A stretch of 64,000 bases of DNA. Source: Mangrovivirga cuniculi. GTDB taxonomy: Bacteria > Bacteroidota > Bacteroidia > Cytophagales > Cyclobacteriaceae. Below, in pieces: positions 9,796 to 19,887 of the stretch. The stretch covers positions 1,738,001-1,802,000 of the forward strand of contig NZ_CP028923.1 in assembly GCF_005166025.1 (NCBI RefSeq). The letters run 5' to 3'. Every line of letters starts with the position of its first letter. Within the stretch, counting starts at the first letter, position 1. Position numbers and translations under genes: made by a program. The notes beneath the pieces are model-generated. The model saw nothing but the letters and a program-made list of their open reading frames with translations, was not told the origin of the DNA and did no database searches.

Positions 9796-10554
9796 TCACA
9801 TTTCTGTATTCTCAGACTTAGCTTTCGCAGAGAAATATTCTCTGTTCATTTTTGCTATATTTTCAAGACTGATTTCTTTAGGACATTCAGCAGAACAAGC
9901 ACCGGTATTAGTACAAGCTCCGAATCCTTCAGCATCCATTTGAGCGACCATTTTTTCTGCTCTTGTTTTTGCTTCAGTTTTACCCTGAGGCAACATAGCA
10001 AGCTGAGCTACTTTTGCAGAGGTAAACAACATTGCCGATGCGTTTTTACAAGCTGCTACACAAGCTCCACATCCGATACAAGTCGCTGAATTAAATGCTT
10101 CATCAGCGATTGGTTTAGGGATAGGTATTTCGTTAGCATCAGGTACACCACCAGTATTTACGCTTACATATCCACCTGCCTGTATAATTCGGTCAAATGA
10201 AGATCTGTCTACTACAAGGTCTTTAACTACTGGAAAAGCTCCTGCTCTCCATGGTTCGATGGTGATAGTGTCACCGTCTTTAAAAGATCTCATATGTAGC
10301 TGACATGTGGTTACAGCTTGTTGTGGTCCGTGTGGACGCCCATTGATGTGCATACTACACATACCACAAATACCTTCGCGGCAATCGTGATCAAAATGAA
10401 CAGGCTCAATGTCTTCCTTGATCAATTGCTCATTGAGCACGTCCATCATTTCAAGGAAGGACATGTCCGGTGAAATGTCAGAAACCTGGTAAGTTTCCAT
10501 TTTTCCCTTATCATTTTGATTTTTTTGTCTCCAGACTTTTAGTGTAAGGTTCAT
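9796..10554 (-). CDS. sdhB: Succinate dehydrogenase/fumarate reductase iron-sulfur subunit
   Basis: The 252-residue subunit carries three clusters that pass electrons from the flavoprotein to menaquinone. The N-terminal plant-ferredoxin domain has CREGICGMC plus a later Cys for [2Fe-2S]. The C-terminal domain has [11 protein letters not shown] for [4Fe-4S], and [14 protein letters not shown] with its pairing Cys for [3Fe-4S]. It is the last gene of sdhC-sdhA-sdhB, and its ATG is preceded by TAAGGAGG, in which the TAA is the sdhA stop codon. This indicates Shine-Dalgarno-assisted translational coupling. Length and motifs are normal for the three-subunit (type B) enzymes of Bacteroidota. Confidence 0.96.
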   Translation of the reverse strand: MNLTLKVWRQKNQNDKGKMETYQVSDISPDMSFLEMMDVLNEQLIKEDIEPVHFDHDCREGICGMCSMHINGRPHGPQQAVTTCQLHMRSFKDGDTITIEPWRAGAFPVVKDLVVDRSSFDRIIQAGGYVSVNTGGVPDANEIPIPKPIADEAFNSATCIGCGACVAACKNASAMLFTSAKVAQLAMLPQGKTEAKTRAEKMVAQMDAEGFGACTNTGACSAECPKEISLENIAKMNREYFSAKAKSENTEM

Positions 10555-10560
10555 AAAATC

Positions 10561-10570
10561 GTCCTCCTTA
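10561..10570 (-). promoter_or_regulatory. Strong Shine-Dalgarno for sdhB overlapping the sdhA stop
   Basis: The minus strand reads TAAGGAGGAC followed by GATTTT and ATG. The first three bases are the sdhA stop codon. Consensus ribosome-binding sites are uncommon in Bacteroidota, so this site and the matching one before sdhA are notable and support the chosen starts. Confidence 0.8.
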
Positions 10571-12496
10571 TTTATAACTTCTTTGAGTCAGTTTAACATT
10601 TTCAAATTCAAGCTCTTCTTTGTTGAGCTTTTCATCCTGGTTTTCACCCTGGTATTCCCATGCAGCTACATATGAGAAGTCTTCATCATTTCTAAGTGCC
10701 TCACCTTCTTCGGTTTGATACTCTTCTCTGAAGTGTCCTCCACATGATTCTTCACGGTTAAGGGCGTCATCAACCATTAATTCTCCAAGCTCAAGGAAAT
10801 CAGCTACCCTGTTTGCTTTTTCAAGTGATTGATTTAATTCGTCGTTTGTACCAAATACTTTAACGTTATCCCAGAATTCTGCTCTAAGCTCTTTTATAAG
10901 ACCTTTTGCTTTCTTTAAGCCTTCAGCATTTCTAGACATTCCGCAGTAATCCCACATGATCTTTCCTAGTTCTCTGTGGAATTCATCAACAGTCTTACTA
11001 CCCTTAATGCTCAATAATTTATTAATCTTGCCTTTTACATCCTTGATAGCCTCGTCAAACGCAGGGTGGTCATTAGAAACCTTCTCCATTGGTTGAGTAG
11101 CAAGGTAATCGCCAATTGTGTAAGGAAGGACAAAATATCCATCTGCTAGTCCCTGCATAAGAGCTGAAGCTCCTAATCTATTCGCTCCATGATCTGAGAA
11201 GTTAGATTCTCCGGTAGCATAAAGACCAGGAATAGAAGTTTGAAGATTGTAATCTACCCACAGACCACCCATTGTATAGTGAACGGCTGGATAAATCATC
11301 ATTGGTACTTCATAAGGGTTATCACCAGTGATTTGGCGATACATATCAAAAAGGTTACCGTATTTAGCCTCTATGGTATCTTTACCATCTCTTTTAATTG
11401 CATCAGCAAAATCCAGGAATACAGCTAATCCGGTTTTACCTACACCTCGGCCTTCGTCACAAACGTATTTGGCATTTCTGGATGCCACATCACGTGGAAC
11501 AAGGTTACCGAAGCTAGGATATTTTCTTTCAAGGTAATAATCTCTTTCTTCCTCAGGAATATCAACAGCATCCTTAGCAGAAAGTCCTTTCGCTTTTTCT
11601 TCACTTTTTGGTACCCACACGCGACCATCATTTCTTAATGATTCAGACATCAAGGTTAATTTTGACTGATGGTCACCTGAAACTGGTATACAAGTAGGGT
11701 GAATCTGAGTAAAACAAGGGTTAGCGAAAAATGCACCTTTTTTATGCGCTCTCCATGCTGCAGTAGCATTTGAGCCCATTGCATTAGTAGAAAGGTAGAA
11801 AACATTGCCATAACCACCAGAAGCAAGAACAACCGCATTAGCAGCATGCTTTTCTATTTTACCGGTGATAAGGTCTCTGGTTATAATACCTTTTGCTTCA
11901 CCATCGATAAGAACCAGGTCAAGCATCTCAGTTCTTGGATAAAGTTTTACTTTTCCAGTAGATACCTGGCGGCTAAGAGCCTGGTAAGCACCTAATAATA
12001 ATTGTTGTCCAGTCTGACCACGTGCGTAGAAAGTTCTGGAAACCTGTGCTCCACCAAACGAACGGTTGTCAAGTAATCCACCATATTCACGAGCGAAAGG
12101 AACTCCTTGAGCCACACATTGATCAATGATGTTTACGGATACTTCTGACAGTCGATAGACATTGCCTTCTCTTGATCTGTAATCACCACCTTTAATAGTG
12201 TCATAAAATAATCTGTAAATACTATCACCATCATTTTGATAGTTCTTTGCAGCATTTATACCTCCCTGAGCGGCGATAGAGTGAGCTCTTCTCGGACTGT
12301 CCTGGAAACAAAATGCCTTCACATTATATCCAAGCTCGGCTAAGGTAGCTGCAGCAGATGCTCCTGCAAGACCGGTGCCAACTACGATAACCTCGAATTT
12401 CCTTTTATTGGCAGGGTTTACCAGTTTAACATTAAATTTATGCCTGGTCCATTTTTCTGCCAGCGGTCCTTCCGGTATTTTTGATTCTAATTTCAT
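10568..12496 (-). CDS. sdhA: Succinate dehydrogenase/fumarate reductase flavoprotein subunit
   Basis: The 642-residue catalytic subunit oxidises succinate to fumarate. It begins with an FAD dinucleotide-binding motif ([12 protein letters not shown], about residues 37-48). The covalent-FAD segment [14 protein letters not shown] supplies the His that carries 8-alpha-histidyl-FAD. The active-site region with HPTC and the C-terminal [13 protein letters not shown] stretch are also present. The first ~35 residues, before the Rossmann fold, are typical of the Bacteroidota form. The gene is coupled to sdhC (9 bases apart, an SD overlapping the sdhC stop) and to sdhB. It acts in the TCA cycle and the respiratory chain on the cytoplasmic face of the inner membrane. 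Confidence 0.97.
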   Translation of the reverse strand: MKLESKIPEGPLAEKWTRHKFNVKLVNPANKRKFEVIVVGTGLAGASAAATLAELGYNVKAFCFQDSPRRAHSIAAQGGINAAKNYQNDGDSIYRLFYDTIKGGDYRSREGNVYRLSEVSVNIIDQCVAQGVPFAREYGGLLDNRSFGGAQVSRTFYARGQTGQQLLLGAYQALSRQVSTGKVKLYPRTEMLDLVLIDGEAKGIITRDLITGKIEKHAANAVVLASGGYGNVFYLSTNAMGSNATAAWRAHKKGAFFANPCFTQIHPTCIPVSGDHQSKLTLMSESLRNDGRVWVPKSEEKAKGLSAKDAVDIPEEERDYYLERKYPSFGNLVPRDVASRNAKYVCDEGRGVGKTGLAVFLDFADAIKRDGKDTIEAKYGNLFDMYRQITGDNPYEVPMMIYPAVHYTMGGLWVDYNLQTSIPGLYATGESNFSDHGANRLGASALMQGLADGYFVLPYTIGDYLATQPMEKVSNDHPAFDEAIKDVKGKINKLLSIKGSKTVDEFHRELGKIMWDYCGMSRNAEGLKKAKGLIKELRAEFWDNVKVFGTNDELNQSLEKANRVADFLELGELMVDDALNREESCGGHFREEYQTEEGEALRNDEDFSYVAAWEYQGENQDEKLNKEELEFENVKLTQRSYK

Positions 12497-12500
12497 AATG

Positions 12501-12508
12501 TCTCCTTA
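12501..12508 (-). promoter_or_regulatory. Shine-Dalgarno for sdhA overlapping the sdhC stop
   Basis: The minus strand reads TAAGGAGA then CATT and ATG. The TAA is the sdhC stop codon. It is the same stop/SD overlap as at the sdhA-sdhB junction. Confidence 0.75.
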
Positions 12509-13195
12509 ACTAATATTATTAAAGTACATATAAATTGGAATAATGGCGAATCCTATCGGAACCAGGATGGCAAACCATTTTCCCACTGCTTTGATAGCAG
12601 GTGTATATTTTTTATGATTTAATCCAAGAGTCTGAAAAGCACTCTGGAAGCCATGTGCTAAATGGAAAGCTAAGAATACCATACTCAGAACGTAGATACC
12701 TACGATCCAAAGTTGTGAGAATCCTTCGTTAACCACTGCAAAATAATTTTTTACAGTCGATCCATCTTCTAACGTAGTAGTAGGAACTTCCCCATACTTA
12801 AACACCCACCAGAAATTACTCAGGTGGATAGCAATAAAAATAAAGATTACCGATCCTAAAACGCCCATATTTCTGGATGACCAGGTGCTATTGGCGTTTC
12901 CGTTAAAGTTTTCGTAACTGACAGGACGGGCCTTACTATTATAACGAGTAAGAATAATTGCAACAATTATATGCAAAAGAATCAATGCGAAATTGACCTT
13001 CGAAACGATTTGGATAAATGTGTTGTTACCCATTGTTTCAGCATAGATGTTGAAAGATTTCCCTCCGTCAGGGATCAGCAACTGTAAGTTTCCGGCAAGA
13101 TGAACTACCAGAAATAAGATTAAGAATATACCTGTCAGGGCCATTAAAAGCTTCCTTCCCAGGGTACTTCCAAATGTTCGTACAAACCAGCTCAT
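12506..13195 (-). CDS. sdhC: Succinate dehydrogenase cytochrome b subunit (single anchor, type B)
   Basis: This 229-residue membrane anchor has five predicted transmembrane helices (about 15-35, 60-80, 108-130, 160-182 and 205-225). Histidines lie in the helix positions used for two b hemes (HLAGNL, LLHIIV, IAIHLSNFWW, AFHLAHGFQSAF). A single long anchor with no sdhD is characteristic of di-heme, menaquinone-linked type B enzymes such as those of Bacillus and Wolinella. It is the first gene of the sdhCAB operon and has a well-spaced promoter upstream. Confidence 0.95.
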   Translation of the reverse strand: MSWFVRTFGSTLGRKLLMALTGIFLILFLVVHLAGNLQLLIPDGGKSFNIYAETMGNNTFIQIVSKVNFALILLHIIVAIILTRYNSKARPVSYENFNGNANSTWSSRNMGVLGSVIFIFIAIHLSNFWWVFKYGEVPTTTLEDGSTVKNYFAVVNEGFSQLWIVGIYVLSMVFLAFHLAHGFQSAFQTLGLNHKKYTPAIKAVGKWFAILVPIGFAIIPIYMYFNNIS

Positions 13196-13491
13196 GTGTT
13201 TATTTTATTTTTCAACCGTTTTAAATGCGACAAATTTACATCTGCGCAGTTTAGTATCCAATTAGTTGTGTTATTTTGAAACTTTCTAAATAATAACCGG
13301 TTAAAATTTCAAATTTCAATGTCATAACTATTACAAATCATTATTGTTTGACCTTAGTTTTATTTGCATTATGACCATAATATGGTAATATTAGGTAAAG
13401 TAAATGTTCGGCTTAATTTTTGCTATATTCTGGACATGAATTGTACATCAATACAAAACCATTCGTTTATTAAATATATTGTCATTAACAA
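13196..13491. other. Divergent intergenic region between sdhC and the T9SS protein gene
   Basis: This is 296 AT-rich bases with no supported open frame. It holds the sdhC promoter (13231-13261) and, by position, the promoter of the plus-strand surface-protein gene. I could not find a convincing -7 box for the latter. Confidence 0.6.
13231..13261 (-). promoter_or_regulatory. Promoter of sdhCAB (-33 TTG, -7 TAAATTTG)
   Basis: On the minus strand TAAATTTG (13231-13238) matches the Bacteroidota -7 box. A TTG at 13259-13261 lies 20 bases upstream, the spacing expected for the primary sigma factor of this phylum. The -7 box is 35 bases from the sdhC ATG. Confidence 0.6.
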
Positions 13492-16361
13492 ATGAGTATT
13501 AATATAAATAGATATTCAAAACTTATCTCCTCACTATTGATGCTAGTGTTGATATTTTTTGCTGACTATTCAGTAATGGCTACACACATCAGGGCCGGGC
13601 AAATTACAGTTCAGAGGATATCACCTTCATCACTTACCTATCGAATAACCTTTGTTGGTTTCAGAGACACAGAATCAGGAGTTGAATTTGGAAACGGGTT
13701 TCTCAATTTTGGCGATGGAACTATAATAGAAACGGCTCCAAGCCAGTTCACCACTGAACAATTACCTCAGGTGCCCTTTCTTCAGAAGGTAACTTTTGTT
13801 ATAGATCATACTTATCAGGCTCCAGGATTTTACAATATTTCATATACTGAACAAAACAGAAATGATTTTATTCAGAATATTAATCTTGGGAATTCGGTAG
13901 ATATACCTTTTCATGTTGAGTCTCAAATATTGATCGATCCATTTTTGGGAATTAACAGTACTCCACAATTATTGATTGACCCACTTGATTTTGCAACAGG
14001 GATAAATTTTATATTCATAACCCCGGAGCTTTTGATGCGGAAGGCGACAGTCTTTCATATAAATTAGTTATTCCAAAGCAAGGAGCAGGGACAGATGTTC
14101 CAAATTATGTCTTTCCTGATAATCCTTTAGCTTATCCAAACGGTACAATTCCTGATAAGGAGGATGGAACGGCGCCTCCTGAATTTTCTCTGGATCCAAT
14201 TACAGGAGATCTGGTTTGGGATGCGCCTCCGAATGTTGATGAAGTTGAATATAATGTAGCTTTCATAATTGAAGAATGGAGGAAGGTAAATGGCGAGTAT
14301 CTACGTATCGGTTTTGTGACACGTGATATGCAAATTATTGTTCTGGAGTCTGAAAATGAAAGGCCTGAGCTCATCATTCCCGAAGATACTTGTATAACTG
14401 CAGGAACGGTTCTTTCGCTTGATCCAGCTGCAACCGCCACTGATCCTGATGGAGATAGTGTTAAAATAGAGGCTTTCGGAGGTCCTTTTGTGATTTCAAA
14501 CTCACCAGCCTCTTATTCCCCGGATCCTCCTGTATTCCAGGCGCCCGAGGCTCAATTAGACTTTGAGTGGAATACAAATTGTTTCCATATCAGGGAAAAT
14601 CCGTGGCAAGTAGTATTTAAAGTTTCCGATTTACCTTTAAGAAATGGAAGTGACACACCTTTGCCAGCCCTGGTAGATTTCAAAACCTGGAATATTACTG
14701 TAGTTGGTCCTCCGCCAAATATTACAGAGGTGGTTCCCAGAACTGCCAGAAGTACTGAAATCTCATGGGATGAATACGAATGTGATAATCGAATAGTTTC
14801 CGGTTTTCAAATCTGGAGAAGAGTTGATAGTAATCCTTTTGAGCCAACAAGTTGTGATGTTGGTATGCCTGAAGGAACCGGGTATGAATTGATCGATATA
14901 ACTACAAATGATGTCAATAATTATATTGATGATGATAATGGAATGGGACTAAGTCCGGGTGCAAAATATTGCTATCGAATAGTAGCTGTTTTCAGAGATC
15001 CGCAGGGAGGAGAAAGTTATGTATCCAATGAAGTTTGTACCACAGTTGTTGCGGAAGCTCCCGTCATTACCCAAGTTTCAGTACTTGAAACAGATCCTGC
15101 TAACGGAGAGATAAATGTTGAGTGGTTACCACCATTCGATTTAACAGATCCTTCATTTCCTCCTCCATATAATTACAAGCTTTACAGGCATGCAGGCTTT
15201 AATGGTGGAGCTGGAAGAACATTGGTATACGAAGGAGAACAAACATCTTTTACAGATACTGGCTTTGATACACAAAATCAACCTTACCATTATCAGGTAG
15301 AATTATATGATTCGAATGATAATTTTGTAGATACCTCTTCTTATGCTAGTTCTGTTTATCTTGATATTTTTTCAGAAACAGATCAGTTAACGCTTAGCTG
15401 GTCAGCAGATGTTCCATGGTCTAATCAGATCGAAGCATATCCATATCATCGTATTTACAGAAATAATGTAGATCCGGATAATCCAGATCAACTAGTGCTA
15501 ATCGATTCGGTTAATGTTACTACTAATGGATTAAATTATACCGATACCGGTGAATTTAATGGTACGGCATTGGTTGATTCAATTGAATATTGTTACGTAG
15601 TGAGAACCGCTGGTTCATACGGTAATCCTGATATTCCTGAACCATTACTAAATTTCTCACAGGAAGCCTGTTCATTTTTGTCGGATTCCATTCCACCATG
15701 CCCACCGATAGAATTGACAATAAATAATTTGGATGTTGGAGAGTGTGAAGACTTTCTGTTCAACCAGCCATGTGATTTTAGTAATTACTTCAATGAACTA
15801 ACCTGGGATCCTGAGTTGGAACAGGAATGTGCTGAAGACGTAAGGTTGTTTAATATCTATTACAGTAGGACCGGTGACGAAGGTACCTTTTCCCTTGTTG
15901 GAAGTACAAGAGAGCCAAATTTCACACATTTAGATCTCGATGAATTTGCTGGCTGTTATTATATAACTGCGGTTGACAGATCGGGAAATGAAAGCGCACC
16001 TTCTAACGTTGTTTGTAGAGATAATTGTCCTTATTATGAGCTTCCAAATGTGTTTACTCCAAATGGTGATGGATTTAATGATACTTTTGAGGCGTATAGT
16101 AACCAACAAAATGATTTTTCGAAATGCCCACGATTTGTAGAGAGTGTTGAATTTAAGGTATTTAATAGTCATGGGAAAGAAGTATATACTTATTCCTCAG
16201 GCAATGAAAAGTCGATATTAATTAACTGGAATGGTGAAGGTAATAATGGACAGGTGTTAAACCCTGGTGTTTATTATTATGTTGCAAAAGTAAGATTTAG
16301 AGTCCTTGACCCGGCTAAGAAAGAAAGAGAATATAAAGGATGGGTTCATTTACTCGAATAA
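13492..16361 (+). CDS. T9SS type B (CHU_C/gliding-associated) surface protein, apparent frameshift
   Basis: Two open segments, 13492-14067 and a frame running from before 14016 to 16361, form one 956-residue gene if one G is added to the GGG run at 13999-14001. The joint then reads FATGDKFYIHNPGAFDAEGD, a sequence typical of this family. The N-terminus is a signal peptide ending near VMA-THIRAG. Ig/cadherin-like and fibronectin type III-like domains follow (for example the ITEVVPRTARSTEISWDEY region). The last ~100 residues form the CHU_C sorting domain with LPNVFTPNGDGFNDTF and a final GWVHLLE. Such proteins are exported by the Por/T9SS machinery and attached to the surface; roles are adhesion or gliding. 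The break looks like a homopolymer sequencing deletion, though a true pseudogene cannot be excluded. Confidence 0.82.
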
Positions 16362-16384
16362 TATAAATTTATTATAATATGAGG

Positions 16385-16422
16385 CAGGCTGGGGAAAATC
16401 AATTTTCTTCAGCCTGTTTTTA
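16385..16422 (+). terminator. Terminator after the T9SS type B gene
   Basis: CAGGCTG and CAGCCTG (16385-16391 and 16410-16416) form the base of a long hairpin that continues through GGGAAAAT/ATTTTCTT and is followed by TTTTTAT. It lies 24 bases past the stop codon. Confidence 0.75.
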
Positions 16423-16450
16423 TATAAATCAAAAAGTAGAATAAATATCC

Positions 16451-16458
16451 TATCTTTG
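16451..16458 (+). promoter_or_regulatory. Candidate -7 promoter box for fabD
   Basis: TATCTTTG matches TAnnTTTG, lies downstream of the preceding terminator and 65 bases before the fabD ATG. No clear -33 TTTG is seen at the usual distance. Confidence 0.45.
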
Positions 16459-16523
16459 TCATCAAAATAATTGTGATTTGAGGTCACAATAAGTATTAAT
16501 CCAGTTAGAAAATAATATATACC

Positions 16524-17402
16524 ATGAAAAAAGCATACGTTTTTCCCGGACAAGGAGCGCAATTTCCGGGGATGGGAAGAGATTTATTTGATTCTTTTGA
16601 TCTGGCAAAAAAAAGATTTGAAGAGGCTAATGATATTCTGGGCTTTGATATTTCGAAAATTATGTTCGAAGGAAGCGCTGAAGAGTTGCAACAGACTAAA
16701 GTAACCCAACCTGCAGTTTTTTTACACTCAGTAATAGCAGCGGAAGTTTCGGAGAATTTTTCGCCTGATATGGTTGCTGGTCATTCTCTGGGAGAATTTT
16801 CTGCTTTAGTAGCAAATAAAACTTTAAGCTTTTCAGATGGCCTTACTTTAGTTTCTAAAAGGGCTATGGCAATGCAAAAAGCATGTGAACAGAATCCTTC
16901 TACAATGGCAGCTATTTTAGGGCTGGATGATGAAGTGGTTGAAAAAATTTGTAAAGAAATAGATGATGTAGTAGTTGCAGCAAATTACAATTGCCCTGGT
17001 CAGCTGGTGATTTCCGGTTCAAATTCAGGAATTGAAACAGCCTGTAATAAAATGAAAGAAGCCGGAGCAAAAAGAGCACTTCCTTTGAAAGTTGGAGGAG
17101 CTTTTCATAGTCCATTAATGTCTCCGGCACAGGAGGAGTTAGAAGAGGCAATAAAAAACACAGATTTTCAAAATCCGATTTGTCCGGTTTATCAGAATTA
17201 TGATGCTAAACCAAGTACCGATCTTGAAGTAATAAAGGATAAGTTGATCAAGCAATTGACTTCACCGGTAAGATGGACACAAACTGTTCAGAACATGGTT
17301 GAAGACGGAGCAACAGATTTTATTGAATGTGGCCCTGGGAAAGTATTACAAGGACTGGTTAAGAAAATACACAGGCCAGCGGAGGTTTCAGGTATTCAAT
17401 AA
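16524..17402 (+). CDS. fabD: Malonyl-CoA:acyl-carrier-protein transacylase
   Basis: The 292-residue enzyme loads malonyl groups from CoA onto acyl carrier protein for fatty-acid synthesis in the cytoplasm. It starts with the family signature FPGQGAQFPGMG. The nucleophile is Ser88 in GHSLGE, the partner His is in GAFHSPLM near residue 197, and a malonate-binding Arg is expected at the RAMAMQ segment near 115. The C-terminus has FIECGPGKVLQGLVKKI. Length is normal. It stands alone between two terminators and is not in a fab cluster here. Confidence 0.96.
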   Translation: MKKAYVFPGQGAQFPGMGRDLFDSFDLAKKRFEEANDILGFDISKIMFEGSAEELQQTKVTQPAVFLHSVIAAEVSENFSPDMVAGHSLGEFSALVANKTLSFSDGLTLVSKRAMAMQKACEQNPSTMAAILGLDDEVVEKICKEIDDVVVAANYNCPGQLVISGSNSGIETACNKMKEAGAKRALPLKVGGAFHSPLMSPAQEELEEAIKNTDFQNPICPVYQNYDAKPSTDLEVIKDKLIKQLTSPVRWTQTVQNMVEDGATDFIECGPGKVLQGLVKKIHRPAEVSGIQ

Positions 17403-17419
17403 TAAAAGAACTATTAATA

Positions 17420-17935
17420 TTAAGCCCGGAGATCTCCTTCGGGCTTTTTTTTGTCAATTTTTTTCACCTTTAGATTATCGCTGCACGACTTTAGTAACTC
17501 ATGTTGAGTTTTGAGAAAAATCGGGTGTTTAAAAGTTTTATTTAATTCGTTCATTGGAATGAGCGTAAAAGCTCTGTCCTGAATCCTTGGATGGGGTATC
17601 CGTAAATCATTCGTTTTTACAATCCAGTCATCCATATATAGTATGTCGATATCAATTAATCTTTCAGCCCATTTTTCAATTCTTTTTCTGCCCATTTCTT
17701 TTTCGATAAGCAAGCATTTTTTAATGAGGTCTTCAGGTGAGATATCAGCTTCTATTTCAAGTACAGCGTTATAAAAATTCGGCTGATCCGTTTTTCCCCA
17801 GGCCGCGGTTTCATATATAGACGAATAATTTAATATTTGTCCCACCTGTTCTTCAATCTTCATGGAGGCGATTTTAAGGTTTTCTTTTCTCTCGCCAAGA
17901 TTCGTTCCCAATAATAGGTATATTCCTTTCATCAT
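17420..17935 (-). CDS. folK: 2-amino-4-hydroxy-6-hydroxymethyldihydropteridine diphosphokinase
   Basis: This 171-residue protein transfers pyrophosphate from ATP to 6-hydroxymethyl-7,8-dihydropterin, the step before dihydropteroate synthase in folate synthesis. HPPK signatures are LLLGTNLGERKENL at the N-terminus, FYNAVLEI, the IDIDILYMDD segment with the Mg-binding Asp pair, and RIPHPRIQDRAFTLIPM. The gene converges on fabD with 17 bases between stop codons. Its last codons (KKPEGDLRA and stop) are built from the fabD terminator hairpin, so the C-terminal tail is dictated by that element. The ATG at 17935 is followed by a second Met; either could be used. Confidence 0.94.
   Translation of the reverse strand: MMKGIYLLLGTNLGERKENLKIASMKIEEQVGQILNYSSIYETAAWGKTDQPNFYNAVLEIEADISPEDLIKKCLLIEKEMGRKRIEKWAERLIDIDILYMDDWIVKTNDLRIPHPRIQDRAFTLIPMNELNKTFKHPIFLKTQHELLKSCSDNLKVKKIDKKKPEGDLRA
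17422..17452 (+). terminator. fabD terminator lying inside the folK 3' end
   Basis: AAGCCCG (17422-17428) pairs with CGGGCTT (17440-17446) around GAGATCTCCTT, followed by a T run to 17452. It terminates fabD on the plus strand and overlaps the final codons and stop of folK. Confidence 0.88.
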
Positions 17936-18019
17936 TTAAAATTACCAACAGTTAAAAATCTGTTGTATTAAATAAAAATTATTTTAATTTTTGAGCTTGA
18001 ATTTAATAAGAATAATTAT

Positions 18020-19770
18020 ATGAATTTCTTAAAAGGTGTATTAGCAACAATAGTCGGACTGATTGTTTTTTGTGCGATTTTGTTCTTTATAACAATTGGA
18101 ATAGGATCTGCAATAGCTTCCGGCGACAAAATAGTTGTCAAGGACAATTCTGTTTTACACATTAGATTGGATAAACCAATCACCGAAAGAGAACTTACAG
18201 ACCCGTTTTTGATACTTACAGGTCAGGGTGAGGGTTCTTATTCATTACACAAATTGAAGAGAGCGATAAAAAAAGCTTCTTCTGATCCAAGTATAAAAGG
18301 AATTTTTCTTGAACCTGCCGGCTCTGCAGCTGGATATGCAACTTTAAGAGAGCTGAGAAAAGCACTTTTAGAATTCAAAGAAACTGATAAATTCATCGTC
18401 GCTTACGATGAGATCTTAACTGAAAGAGGTTATTACCTTGCATCGGTTGCAGATGAAGTTTATTTGAGTCCTGAGGGAATGATGGAACTCGACGGATTTA
18501 GTGCAACGGTTACCTTTTTTAAAGGTACCCTGGACAAGCTTGATGTTAAACCATATGTTTTCAAAGTCGGTGAGTTCAAAAGTGCAGTTGAGCCTTATCT
18601 TAGAGAAAGCATGAGTGAAGAAAGCCGTTACCAGACGCAGGTATTCTTAAATGGAATGTTTAGAACATATGTTAAAGACGTAAGTGAATCAAGGGGATCG
18701 AAGAAGAAAAAATAGTTCAGATTGCTGATTCTATGTTAGTTAGAAACGGAAGAGACGCAGTTGAATACGGCTTAATCAATGAATTAAAATATCATGATGA
18801 AGTAGTTGATGTATTGAGAACTAAGCTAGGGGAGGAAGAAGATGAAAAAATCAATTCTGTAAATATCAGTGACTATCAGGATCTATCTGTGGATTTTAAA
18901 GTTACTGATAACAAAATAGCGGTACTGGTAGCAAATGGAGCAATTGTTTCTGGTGATGAAGATAATCCGGAGATGATAACAAGTGGTGCTTTAATCAAGC
19001 AGATTAAAAAACTCAGGAAAGATGATAATGTTAAAGCTGTAGTTTTAAGGGTTAATTCACCCGGAGGAAGTGCGCTTGCCTCAGATGTTATCTGGAGAGA
19101 ATTAGAAGTTTTAAAAAGAGAAAAACCAGTAATTGCATCGATGGGTGATGTAGCTGCTTCCGGAGGGTATTATATTTCTGCAGGATGTGATACCATAGTT
19201 GCAGAACCAAATACAATAACCGGCAGTATTGGAATATTTGGTCTTTGGTTATATGCAGGCGAGGGTCTGGATAAACATCTTGGTATTACTACTGATAATG
19301 TTACTACAGGTAAATTTTCAGATCTGTTTTCCAGAAATAAAAGACTTACAGAATATGAGCAAAGCATATTCCAGGAAATGGTTGAAGAAGGATATGATAC
19401 TTTTACCAGTAAAGTAGCACAGGGTAGAGGCTTGAGTCAGGATTCTGTAAAAGCAATTGGAGGAGGAAGAGTCTGGATTGGAACTGATGCGAAGCAAATT
19501 GGCCTAGTAGATGTGTTGGGAGGAGTTGATACCGCAATTGAAATAGCAGCAAAGAAAGCCGGTCTGGAAGATGACTATAAGGTGAGTATTTATCCTTATC
19601 GTAAAAAGAAATTTATAGAGGAACTGGTTACGGGACTTGCTGATGAGACGTCAATAAAAGCCAGAAAAGAAAAACTAGGAGTATTAGCTCCTTTCATGGA
19701 AGCAATTGATGAACTTAACACGCGAAATGGCGTTCAGGCCAGATCACCTTTTGACTTCGAAATACACTGA
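18020..19770 (+). CDS. sppA: Signal peptide peptidase SppA, 67K type, apparent frameshift
   Basis: Segments 18020-18715 and about 18697-19770 make one 583-residue SppA when one G is restored in the GGGG run at 18693-18696 (the joint becomes SRGIEEEKIVQIADSM). SppA is an inner-membrane serine protease that degrades cleaved signal peptides. The N-terminal membrane anchor spans about residues 8-32. The general-base Lys lies in GEFKSAVEP in the first half, and the nucleophile Ser in MGDVAASGGYY in the second half, the split dyad of the tandem-domain enzyme. Because both halves contribute to the site, the frameshift as written would destroy activity. The homopolymer context argues for a sequencing deletion. 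A terminator follows 22 bases after the stop. Confidence 0.92.
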
Positions 19771-19791
19771 TCAACAACTTGAATATAAATT

Positions 19792-19816
19792 AAAGCAGTC
19801 ATTTGACTGCTTTTTT
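19792..19816 (+). terminator. Terminator of sppA
   Basis: AAAGCAGTC and GACTGCTTT form a 9-base-pair stem with loop ATTT, followed by T residues to 19816. Confidence 0.9.
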
Positions 19817-19856
19817 ATTTCATGTAAATCATATAGGATTTTTAAACAGTTAACTT

Positions 19857-19879
19857 TAGTTTTGTTATACTGACAAAAC
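19857..19879 (+). promoter_or_regulatory. Candidate bioB promoter box with overlapping palindrome
   Basis: TAGTTTTG at 19857-19864 fits the -7 consensus. A perfect palindrome GTTTTGT-N7-ACAAAAC (19859-19879) overlaps it and ends 8 bases before the bioB ATG, a place suited to a repressor such as BirA. The arms do not match the wider-spaced BirA operators known from other bacteria, so the regulator is unassigned. Confidence 0.35.
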
Positions 19880-19887
19880 AATTTGCT

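Noticed and set aside
9784-10089. Plus-strand Cys/Ser-rich frame opposite sdhB
   Set aside because: It is antisense to the iron-sulfur motifs; its composition is a consequence of sdhB codons.
11440-11847. Small minus-strand open frames inside sdhA
   Set aside because: They are other-frame shadows of the conserved flavoprotein sequence.
19859-19879. Firm assignment of the palindrome as a BirA box
   Set aside because: The arm sequence and 7-base spacing do not match known BirA operators, so it is only reported as a candidate.
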